This document shows positions 1 to 6,143 of a DNA stretch of 11,165 nucleotides, piece by piece (the first letter of the stretch is position 1; each line of letters begins with the position of its first letter). The stretch is from assembly GCA_964573565.1 (NCBI GenBank), contig CAZNJV010000022.1:1-11165 (forward strand), in the 5' to 3' direction. Origin of the DNA: UBA12078 sp964573565 (GTDB lineage Bacteria; Patescibacteriota; Dojkabacteria; SC72). Both the position numbers and the translations under genes were made by a program. The notes below the pieces were generated by a model. That model had not been told where the DNA came from. It saw only the letters and a list, made by a program, of their open reading frames with translations, and did not search any database.

Positions 1-1385
1 ATCTTTTGTATATTGGTAAAGCCATTAATCTTTACAATCGTGTACGGTCATATTTCAACTCCGATCTTGAAGATCGCCCAAGAGTTAAGCAGATGATCCC
101 GTTCATTGCAGACCTTGAGATAACAGAGACTAACAATGAGATTGAATCGTTAGTACTTGAATCAGCGTTAATAAAAAAATATCAACCCCCATACAACCTG
201 GATTTGAAGGATGACAAATCGTATGCGTGGATATACATATCAACAAAAAACAAATTCCCAACAGTCAAAATTGTTAGAACATTAAATCAAAAAGAATATC
301 AAGACGGTGAGCTCTTTGGTCCATACCCAAGCGGTTTGGCAGTAAGGAGGATTTTTACATATCTTCGTAAACTTTACCCATTCTGTAACTGTTGTAAGGA
401 AGGCTCAAAGGAATCGCTCTACTATTTTCTAGGATTATGTCCAGGGCCATACCAGGGGCACATATCGGAAGTAGAATACAGAAGAAATATAAATGAGATA
501 ATTAAATTCCTTCGAGGGAGGAAGAAGGGACAGATATCTGAGCTTGAGTCTGAGATGAAGGAGTATTCCAGAGAAAGAAACTATGAACAAGCTGCTAAAT
601 TAAGGGATAGAATTAACGACCTCAAATACCTTGGTGAGAAGATCGAATACACATATTTTGATACGGAAGAGGACTACAAAACACGTCGTAAAGCGGTACT
701 AAAGAAGAATTTTGAGGAGTTAAGGACGGAGTTGGGGCTTGTGAAGTTAGAGCGTATAGAGTGCTACGATATTTCAAATATTCAAGGGAAGCTAGCGTAT
801 GGTTCAATGGTTGTTGCCCAAGATGGAGAGATTGCAAGAAACGAGTACAGGATATTTAAAATTCGAGGAGAAGATACTCCTAATGATCCTAAGATGCTAG
901 CACAAGTTTTGAAACGTCGATTTTCCAATGAGGAATTTAAATTTTGGCCAGATATTGTGCTTGTTGACGGTGGAAAGTCCCAGCTATCTGTAGTCAGTGA
1001 AAATATCCCCCAGGGGATATATATTATTGGTATTTCCAAGGGGAAAAGATTTAAAAGAAAAGGCGGCAGATTGTTAGATGAGTTTTGGATCAATTCTGGC
1101 GAAGATGTCCAGAAATTAGAGATTGAGAACAAAGCTATATTAATAGAGCTCAGGGATGAAGCACATAGGTTTGCAATTACGCATCATAGAAAAGCAAGGT
1201 CAAAATCAGGGCAGAGGTCGGTTTTAGAGAGTATCCCTGGGGTAGGGGTAGCTACAAGAAAGTCACTGATCGAATATTTCGGGAATATAGAGAATATTAA
1301 AAAGGCAAATGACGAAGAAATAGCCTCTGTGGTAAGGAATAAAAAAATTGTGAAAGAAATTCGAAAGTATTTTAATATTTCTTAG
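1..1385 (+). CDS. uvrC: Excinuclease ABC subunit C, 5'-truncated by the window edge
   Basis: UvrC makes both incisions in nucleotide excision repair after UvrB has loaded at a lesion. The reading frame is open to the left edge (first full codon at base 3), so the TTG at 6 is not the true start; roughly the first 25-30 residues, with the GIY half of the nuclease motif, lie outside. Counting from base 6, the YIGKA half of the GIY-YIG nuclease is at residues 2-6. The UVR motif that contacts UvrB is at about 178-210. The RNase H-like C-terminal nuclease has ECYDIS (D255), VDGGKSQL (D321) and DEAHRFAITHHRK (H387). A helix-hairpin-helix tail (SIPGVGVATRKSL) covers about 405-457. Two of the four cysteines that bind the E. 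coli Fe-S cluster are replaced (S137 and Y149 by alignment), while C129/130 and C145 remain. The acidic residue usual after the AKG-like segment is also not obvious (ISKGKRFKR). At about 485 residues it is shorter than E. coli UvrC (610). Its end overlaps the convergent gene by 14 bp. Confidence 0.96.
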   Translation, partial: LLYIGKAINLYNRVRSYFNSDLEDRPRVKQMIPFIADLEITETNNEIESLVLESALIKKYQPPYNLDLKDDKSYAWIYISTKNKFPTVKIVRTLNQKEYQDGELFGPYPSGLAVRRIFTYLRKLYPFCNCCKEGSKESLYYFLGLCPGPYQGHISEVEYRRNINEIIKFLRGRKKGQISELESEMKEYSRERNYEQAAKLRDRINDLKYLGEKIEYTYFDTEEDYKTRRKAVLKKNFEELRTELGLVKLERIECYDISNIQGKLAYGSMVVAQDGEIARNEYRIFKIRGEDTPNDPKMLAQVLKRRFSNEEFKFWPDIVLVDGGKSQLSVVSENIPQGIYIIGISKGKRFKRKGGRLLDEFWINSGEDVQKLEIENKAILIELRDEAHRFAITHHRKARSKSGQRSVLESIPGVGVATRKSLIEYFGNIENIKKANDEEIASVVRNKKIVKEIRKYFNIS

Positions 1386-2460
1386 TATCTGAAGCCTTGA
1401 TATTTGCGAGGATATATTCAAAGAATGGGTTATCAACGACATTTGAATCTATTACGTAGACTTTGCTGTTAGAAGAATTTGAAATAACTGCAACTTCCCT
1501 ATCATTTGTATTTGAACTAATAATTCCTCTTAATCCTGTACCAACATTTGTTGATATTACGTATGTATTAATAATTCCCCATCTTTCATCTCCTTGGCCA
1601 TTCAACAATGTAACATAATCGTTTAAAGCGTAATCAATGGCCCTTTGTCCTGCAATATCCATTGGTACAAGATATACTTTTTCCTCTCCACCTATCTTTG
1701 AAAAAAGTACTTGTTGTAGTTGAGGATCATATGCTGATGCGCTATATGAAATGAGATAATCTTTTGGTATTTTAAGGATCCATGGAAAGTCAGGTAATAG
1801 ATCTTGTGCTTCTTCATCAGTAAGTAACAGATTCATCTCTGTTTCCTCTTGAATTCTCTCTGCTAATGCAGAATTAGCCTGATCTACAGTTATGGTTTCG
1901 TACCATACGTCGTAGTATTTTGAATATATTCTCAATCCTTTGTTATCCTTTACCCAGTATTGTCCATACTCCTTGTCTGCTACTTCTAAAGAGACCATCT
2001 GAACAAATGACCACCCATAATTGGGTAGGGTTTCTGTATAGAAATTGAAAGCATCCTCTACACTAGCGTCTTTTGGTAGTCTGTAAGCGGAGTTACCGTT
2101 GCTAAGGAAATTCTTTACAGAATCTAGATCCATACTGTTTTGAAATATGAATGCAGATCCTGGGTATGCAGGAAGATCTTCTAGTCCTGTGACATATGTT
2201 AATTCAACTTTGTCTTCGGTATTTCTTAGTGTATTGATATATTTTATAGCCAAAAATGCGAATGCTATTAGTATTATTCCCAGTATTAAGAATATTGTGT
2301 AATTAGGTAATCTGAAGTGAGTTCTATTCCCTTTTGCTGGTCGAGATTTGAATATGGTAAGTTTCTTTTTTCTTTGTGGCCTTACACTGTTATTTTTAAC
2401 AGGCATATATACTTTTCCAGCCTTGTATGATGATTTGCCTGCTTTTCTCTTGGGGTTCAT
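1372..2460 (-). CDS. Single-pass membrane protein of unknown function with large extracytoplasmic part
   Basis: I do not recognise a named family. The 362-residue product has a strongly basic N-terminal tail (residues 1-51, rich in Lys/Arg), one hydrophobic segment at about 54-74 (IFLILGIILIAFAFLAI), then an acidic-to-neutral soluble region of about 290 residues. The positive-inside rule puts the tail in the cytoplasm and the C-terminal part outside; no signal-peptidase or lipobox site is evident. Residues 95-190 carry LPAYPGS, then VEDAFNFYTETLPNYGW, a pattern seen in small secreted proteins in which a 'YPGS' strand precedes a helix and a Gly-Trp. Residues 218-300 look like a weaker second copy (DLLPDFPW, then ALNDYVTLLNGQGDERWGI), so two related lobes are possible. 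The ATG at 2460 is supported by a TATAAT ending 7 nt upstream. The TAA stop lies inside the end of uvrC. No function is proposed. Confidence 0.85.
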   Translation of the reverse strand: MNPKRKAGKSSYKAGKVYMPVKNNSVRPQRKKKLTIFKSRPAKGNRTHFRLPNYTIFLILGIILIAFAFLAIKYINTLRNTEDKVELTYVTGLEDLPAYPGSAFIFQNSMDLDSVKNFLSNGNSAYRLPKDASVEDAFNFYTETLPNYGWSFVQMVSLEVADKEYGQYWVKDNKGLRIYSKYYDVWYETITVDQANSALAERIQEETEMNLLLTDEEAQDLLPDFPWILKIPKDYLISYSASAYDPQLQQVLFSKIGGEEKVYLVPMDIAGQRAIDYALNDYVTLLNGQGDERWGIINTYVISTNVGTGLRGIISSNTNDREVAVISNSSNSKVYVIDSNVVDNPFFEYILANIKASDTKKY

Positions 2461-2467
2461 AACTTAC

Positions 2468-2473
2468 ATTATA
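2468..2473 (-). promoter_or_regulatory. -10 box (TATAAT) of the membrane-protein gene; leaderless start likely
   Basis: The minus strand reads TATAAT here, followed by 7 nt (GTAAGTT) and the ATG at 2460. Transcription would begin at or within a base or two of the ATG, giving a leaderless mRNA. No Shine-Dalgarno sequence exists in this space. A convincing -35 at 16-18 bp is not seen in this AT-only background, so the assignment rests on the perfect hexamer and the recurrence of the same spacing elsewhere in the window. Confidence 0.55.
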
Positions 2474-2506
2474 TATATTTTTTGATTTACAAGTATATAT
2501 ATTTTT
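2470..2506. repeat. Two direct copies of a 13-bp TA/T-tract unit
   Basis: TATATATATTTTT occurs at 2470-2482 and again at 2494-2506, 24 bp apart, between the divergent promoters of the membrane-protein gene and tRNA-Gln. It may simply reflect low-complexity AT sequence; it could also act as a flexible or easily melted promoter region. No function can be shown. Confidence 0.4.
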
Positions 2507-2516
2507 GTAGTATAAT
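2486..2516 (+). promoter_or_regulatory. Promoter of tRNA-Gln
   Basis: A perfect TATAAT at 2511-2516 is preceded by TTTACA at 2486-2491, a 19-bp spacing that is somewhat long. Twelve bases separate the -10 box from the mature tRNA 5' end at 2529, so the start would fall near 2523, leaving a very short 5' leader for RNase P to remove. Confidence 0.6.
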
Positions 2517-2528
2517 CTCTTGTTTTAA

Positions 2529-2599
2529 TGCGGGATCGTCTAATGGTAGGACACTGGTCTTTGAAGCCAAGAATCATAGTTCGAATCTATGTCCCGCAA
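2529..2599 (+). tRNA. trnQ: tRNA-Gln (anticodon UUG)
   Basis: A full cloverleaf of 71 nt can be drawn. The acceptor stem pairs 2529-2535 with 2592-2598. The D stem is GTCT/GGAC with a loop containing GGT. The anticodon loop CTTTGAA (2559-2565) places UUG at 2561-2563. The variable region has 4 nt, and the T arm is CATAG-TTCGAAT-CTATG. U1-A72 is the first pair, a known feature of tRNA-Gln that the GatCAB amidotransferase reads. The discriminator is A and CCA is not encoded, so CCA must be added after transcription. One anticodon-stem position (2554 C opposite 2570 A) is mismatched and another is a U-G pair. The 3' end is 2 bases from the stop codon of the convergent exchanger gene. Confidence 0.93.
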
Positions 2600-2626
2600 G
2601 ATTATCTATAATACAGATAGATAATC
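2600..2626. repeat. Perfect 10-bp inverted repeat directly after tRNA-Gln
   Basis: GATTATCTAT (2600-2609) is the exact reverse complement of ATAGATAATC (2617-2626), with a 7-nt loop. It begins at the first base after the tRNA discriminator and covers the last codons and TAA stop of the convergent exchanger gene. It sits where a shared terminator would be expected, but neither strand has a T-run after the stem (plus strand continues with five A; minus strand with TTGCGGG), so it is not a classic intrinsic terminator. It could end or protect either transcript, or help tRNA 3' processing. Confidence 0.6.
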
Positions 2627-3270
2627 AAAAAGATATACGATATTAAAAGAAATACACCCTCTCGCTTACTAATATAGAACCTTCTTCCAATCAAAGCCGC
2701 AGTTAACAAAGCTAGATTGTAAAGCACTAATACGATCAATTCTGTGATATATCCCTCAAATGATAAAGGAGTAATGAACGCAGAAACCCCAATAATAAAA
2801 AACAAATTAAAGAAATTGGAGCCAATAATATTCCCAAGACTTAATTCATCCTTACCCTTCCTTAATGCCATGATAGAAACAATTAATTCAGGCAACGAAG
2901 AACCTATTGAAAGAATTGTAAAGCCTGCAAACCCCTCTGAAATCCCTAACACCCTAGATATCTCTACAGTAGAATCTACCGCGAATTTACCACCAGCCCC
3001 TATGAGTAGTAACCCTAGTACAAATAGTAACGGACGAACCTTAATTCTCAGACCAATACTTTGCCCAGTATCCTTCTTCTTTTCTCTGAAATATACAATT
3101 ACAAAATAGATTGCGAATATTAAGATAAATAAAAGCCCAACAACCCAATTTACACTCCCATGGGAAAAGAAAAGAATCCCGAGGAAGATCAAAACACTAA
3201 CAACTGAAAGAGGAATATCAAACTTAAGATTATTTTTGTGAATTTTTATAGCACCAAACATAGCTGTTAC
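2602..3270 (-). CDS. CaCA-family Na+/Ca2+ exchanger (YrbG-like), 5' part lost in the gap
   Basis: This inner-membrane antiporter family exchanges Ca2+ against Na+ (sometimes with K+) and is built from two inverted repeats. The visible 222 residues are the C-terminal two thirds. The second alpha repeat lies at about 114-155 of the visible part, with SIGSSLPELIVSI (Ser-Ser-x-Pro-Glu) and LGNIIGSNFFN, the ion-binding residues of the family. About six or seven hydrophobic segments can be seen, separated by a basic cytoplasmic loop (FREKKKD). The first alpha repeat, about 90 residues, should lie upstream and is absent because the sequence enters the run of N at 3271. The reading frame appears to continue through the N into the patatin gene; this is chance, not a fusion. 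The TAA stop is within the hairpin next to tRNA-Gln. It is probably downstream of uvrB and the patatin gene in one transcription unit. Confidence 0.88.
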   Translation of the reverse strand, partial: VTAMFGAIKIHKNNLKFDIPLSVVSVLIFLGILFFSHGSVNWVVGLLFILIFAIYFVIVYFREKKKDTGQSIGLRIKVRPLLFVLGLLLIGAGGKFAVDSTVEISRVLGISEGFAGFTILSIGSSLPELIVSIMALRKGKDELSLGNIIGSNFFNLFFIIGVSAFITPLSFEGYITELIVLVLYNLALLTAALIGRRFYISKREGVFLLISYIFLIIYLYYR

Positions 3271-3370
3271 NNNNNNNNNNNNNNNNNNNNNNNNNNNNNN
3301 NNNNNNNNNNNNNNNNNNNNNNNNNNNNNNNNNNNNNNNNNNNNNNNNNNNNNNNNNNNNNNNNNNNNNN
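3271..3370. other. Scaffold gap of exactly 100 N
   Basis: One hundred N is the usual placeholder for a gap of unknown size. The missing exchanger N-terminus (about 90 residues) plus the missing patatin C-terminus (perhaps 15-30 residues) already need about 300 bases or more, so the true gap is probably longer than drawn and might hide further sequence. Confidence 0.95.
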
Positions 3371-4125
3371 CCAATCTCGATCAATGTAGAAGGATCTTCT
3401 GCGAATGCGGTGATTGGGAGATCTGGATCTATTGGAAGATTTAATCCAACATCTGCCTTTTGCGTGCCTTCTTTCGAGAGGTTGTACAAAGAGGTGTCTA
3501 TCATTGCCTCTATAACCTGCATGAAATTCATCTTGTTAATATCTAAATTCTTCGGGAACATCTGTGAGTATAGATTTACAGCGATAACCCTCTGGGCCCC
3601 CATCTCTCGCACTACATCTACTGGAACAGGATTTGTCGTGCCCCCATCTATTAAAATCTTTCTCTCTCGTTCAACAGGCCTGAAAAGAAGGGGGATAGAC
3701 ATACTAGCACGGATCGCAGCTTTTAAACTTCCCTCTCGAATAACTACCTGCTGTGCAGTATTAATATCCGTAGCTACAGCTGCAAATGGAATCTTCGTAT
3801 CCTGAACTAAGACATCATCTGGTATATATCCACCCAGCATATTTAAAACTTTTTCACCCTTGAATACTCCAGATTTTAGCGAAGGATCAAAGAAAGCATC
3901 AAACATTTCTTTGTAACCTTGAGAATAGGCAAGCTCTTCAAGCACTTTGATATTTTTCGTGTACGCATAGAAACCACCAACAATGGCGCCGATACTTGTG
4001 CCAGCAATATAGTCTATTGCGATATTGTTCTTTTCTAATTCCTTTATGACACCAATGTGAGCCAAACCCTTTGCGGATCCCGCACCTAGTGCTAGTCCAA
4101 TTTTTTTCTTAAATAAGTGGAACAT
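3371..4125 (-). CDS. Patatin-like phospholipase / RssA-type hydrolase, 3' end lost in the gap
   Basis: Patatin-like enzymes hydrolyse acyl esters of lipids with a Ser-Asp dyad. The visible 251 residues contain the oxyanion-hole loop LGAGSAKGLAHIGV (13-26), the nucleophile elbow AGTSIG (S44), the segment IRASMSIPLLFRPV (138-151) and the catalytic IDGG (D160). No signal peptide is present (MFHLFKKKIG), so it should act in the cytoplasm or at the inner face of the membrane, as expected for the short RssA/YlbK-like bacterial group. The real substrate is unknown. Only the last 15-30 residues seem to be missing. The ATG at 4125 is 10 nt beyond the uvrB stop, and a TATAAT overlapping that stop could drive it separately, so both operon read-through and independent transcription are plausible. 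Confidence 0.9.
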
Positions 4126-4134
4126 AGACAGATT

Positions 4135-4140
4135 ATTATA
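4135..4140 (-). promoter_or_regulatory. -10 box (TATAAT) for the patatin-like gene, overlapping the uvrB stop
   Basis: The minus strand reads TATAAT across the uvrB TAA codon (4138-4136), then 9 nt to the ATG at 4125. The start would be one to three bases before the ATG, nearly leaderless. No matching -35 hexamer was found and no Shine-Dalgarno site is correctly placed (an AAGGAG about 30 nt upstream of the ATG is too far). Confidence 0.45.
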
Positions 4141-6100
4141 AATTAGATTGTATCTCCTTGATCTGATCTCTTAGCTCTGCAGCTTTCTCAAATTGTAAAC
4201 TATCTGCCGCTAAAAGCATCTTCTTTTCCAATTGCTTAATTAACAATTTCTTCTGTTTTTGATCTAACTTCTCAACATATTCATCATCTATTGGTATTTC
4301 TTCCTGTTTTTCTACCAACGAACCACGGATTTCTTTTGTTATAGATTTTGGGGTTATGTTATTTTCTCTGTTGTATTGTAACTGATACTCTCTCCTTCTG
4401 TTAGTCTCTGAGATAGCAGCCTGCATACTCCCCGTCATATTATCCGCGTACATAATAACACGTCCTTCTACATGCCTTGCAGCTCTTCCAATGGTCTGTA
4501 TCAAGCTAGTCTGTGAACGGAGGAAACCTTCTTTGTCTGCATCTAAAATAATAACTAAGGAAACCTCTGGCAAATCTATACCCTCTCTAAGAAGATTTAT
4601 TCCTACCAATACGTCATATTTACCCAATCTCAGATCTCTTAAGATATCGACTCGTTCTACTGTATCTATATCGGAATGTAAGTATTGAACCTTAATACCA
4701 GAATCCTTCAAATAATCTGTAAGATCTTCTGCCATTCTCTTGGTAAGTGTTGTAACTAAGACTCTCTGTCGCTTCTCAACATTCTTAGTTATTTCAGTAA
4801 TAACATCGTCTATTTGTCCCTCTGTCTTCCTTACTTCAATTGTTGGATCTACAAGTCCTGTAGGTCTAGTCAGCAGCTCTACAATGGTTTTGTTACTATC
4901 CATCAATTCATATTCAGATGGTGTTGCTGAAATATATAATGTGTTGCCTTGCTTCTGCACAAACTCCTTGAAATTCAGTGGCCTATTATCTCGTGCACTT
5001 GGTAATCTAAATCCGTATTCGATCAAATTATCTTTTCTAGCCTTATCACCGTTAAACATTCCTCCGATTTGCGGAATTGTGATATGTGATTCATCGATGA
5101 ATGTAAGATAATCTTTAGGGAAATAGTCTAAAAGTGTGAATGGCGGTTCCCCAGTTCTTCTTCCATCAAAGTATATGGAGTAGTTCTCCATGCTTTTACA
5201 GTACCCGATCTGTTGCAGCATCTCTATATCATAATTTGTCTTCTGCTCTAGTCTGTATGCCTCCACATCTTTCCCAATGTTTCTTAAAAACGCTACTCGT
5301 TCTGATAGATCATGTTGTATCTTTTCTGTTGCGGTATGTATGACATCTGCGGAATAGACCAAAGATGTCGCAGGAAAGATCAAAACATCCTTCAACTCTT
5401 CCAATTTGTGTTTAGATATTGGATCTACTCTAAATATATTTTCAATGGTGTTTCCCCACATCTCGATTCTCAGAGAAGCTTCATCATATGGAGGGAATAT
5501 CTCTATGACATCACCATTGATTCTAAATACTCCTGTGTCAAAATCATAAGTGTCTCTTTCGTATCGCATCAACACTAAATCTCTCGCCAATTGTGATATA
5601 TCTACTTCGTGTCCTTGCCTTAATTCCAATGTTTTATTCTCATAGTTTTGTGGATCCCCAATATTATAGATGCATGATACTGACGCTATTACAATCGTAT
5701 CTCTTCGTGTAAGCGCGGAGTTCATGGCACCAAATCGCAAATTTTCAATCGCTTTGTTTACCTCAGACTCTTTTTCAATGTACAGATCCTTTGTTGGAAT
5801 GTAGGCTTCTGGTTGATAGTAGTCGTAGTAAGAAACAAAGTAGCGGACAGCATTATCCGGGAAAAAATCTTTAAATTCTTCGTATAACTGTGCTGCCAAA
5901 GTCTTGTTATGTGAGATGATTAATGTCGGACGATTGAGCTGTTGTATTACGTTGGCCATAACGAAGGTTTTACCAGAACCAGTAACACCTAGAAGTGTCT
6001 GCCTATCCTTGCCGTTTTGTATATTTTGCAAAATTTGATCAGCAGCTTCTTGTTGATCTACGGATGGTTTGTATTGAGATTGCAAATTGAATTGATCCAT
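4136..6100 (-). CDS. uvrB: Excinuclease ABC subunit B
   Basis: UvrB is the helicase-like damage verifier of nucleotide excision repair; it receives lesions from UvrA and recruits UvrC. The 654-residue protein is full length. It has Walker A GVTGSGKT (38-45), the damage-probing beta-hairpin rich in Tyr (YYDYYQPEAY, about 91-100, into IEKESEVN), the DEAD-box variant DESH (336-339), motif III SATPSEYE (391-398), the motif V region GINLLREGIDLPEV (500-513), motif VI QTIGRAAR (535-542) and a C-terminal UVR motif (about 618-653) that pairs with the one in UvrC. All catalytic motifs are intact. The ATG at 6100 is preceded by an extended -10 box 6 nt away. It is divergent from mutL and first in a minus-strand unit with the patatin-like gene. 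The partner uvrC is in this window but in a separate unit; uvrA is not seen. Confidence 0.98.
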   Translation of the reverse strand: MDQFNLQSQYKPSVDQQEAADQILQNIQNGKDRQTLLGVTGSGKTFVMANVIQQLNRPTLIISHNKTLAAQLYEEFKDFFPDNAVRYFVSYYDYYQPEAYIPTKDLYIEKESEVNKAIENLRFGAMNSALTRRDTIVIASVSCIYNIGDPQNYENKTLELRQGHEVDISQLARDLVLMRYERDTYDFDTGVFRINGDVIEIFPPYDEASLRIEMWGNTIENIFRVDPISKHKLEELKDVLIFPATSLVYSADVIHTATEKIQHDLSERVAFLRNIGKDVEAYRLEQKTNYDIEMLQQIGYCKSMENYSIYFDGRRTGEPPFTLLDYFPKDYLTFIDESHITIPQIGGMFNGDKARKDNLIEYGFRLPSARDNRPLNFKEFVQKQGNTLYISATPSEYELMDSNKTIVELLTRPTGLVDPTIEVRKTEGQIDDVITEITKNVEKRQRVLVTTLTKRMAEDLTDYLKDSGIKVQYLHSDIDTVERVDILRDLRLGKYDVLVGINLLREGIDLPEVSLVIILDADKEGFLRSQTSLIQTIGRAARHVEGRVIMYADNMTGSMQAAISETNRRREYQLQYNRENNITPKSITKEIRGSLVEKQEEIPIDDEYVEKLDQKQKKLLIKQLEKKMLLAADSLQFEKAAELRDQIKEIQSNL

Positions 6101-6106
6101 CCAATG

Positions 6107-6115
6107 ATTCTAGCA
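6107..6115 (-). promoter_or_regulatory. Extended -10 box of uvrB; leaderless start likely
   Basis: The minus strand reads TGC-TAGAAT (TGn plus hexamer, with the hexamer at 6112-6107), then 6 nt (CATTGG) and the uvrB ATG. An extended -10 can work with a weak -35, and none close to consensus is present. The start would coincide with the ATG. The control region is shared with mutL within 43 bp. Confidence 0.55.
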
Positions 6116-6127
6116 AATATGAGATTG

Positions 6128-6136
6128 TGTTAAAAT
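6128..6136 (+). promoter_or_regulatory. Extended -10 box of mutL; leaderless start likely
   Basis: TGT-TAAAAT (TGn plus hexamer at 6131-6136) is followed by 7 nt (AGGAAAT) and the mutL ATG at 6144. The AGGA in this stretch is only 3 nt from the ATG, too close for a normal Shine-Dalgarno site. It mirrors the uvrB promoter on the other strand, and the two start points would lie about 40 bp apart. Confidence 0.55.
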
Positions 6137-6143
6137 AGGAAAT

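Noticed and set aside
622..1132. Minus-strand frames inside uvrC
   Set aside because: They lie opposite a clear conserved gene, have no recognisable motifs, and show composition expected of antisense frames.
1370..1390. Intrinsic terminator between uvrC and the convergent membrane-protein gene
   Set aside because: The genes overlap and the AT-rich sequence there gives only an imperfect, unstable hairpin with no clear T-run.
2529..2626. Attachment site of an integrated element at tRNA-Gln
   Set aside because: No integrase gene, no repeated tRNA 3' end in the window, and ordinary chromosomal genes lie on both sides.
2602..4125. A single patatin / Na+-Ca2+ exchanger fusion protein
   Set aside because: The join runs through 100 N and the exchanger half lacks its first alpha repeat; two separate genes explain it better.
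5140..5578. Plus-strand frames inside uvrB
   Set aside because: Antisense shadows of a complete, motif-bearing UvrB.
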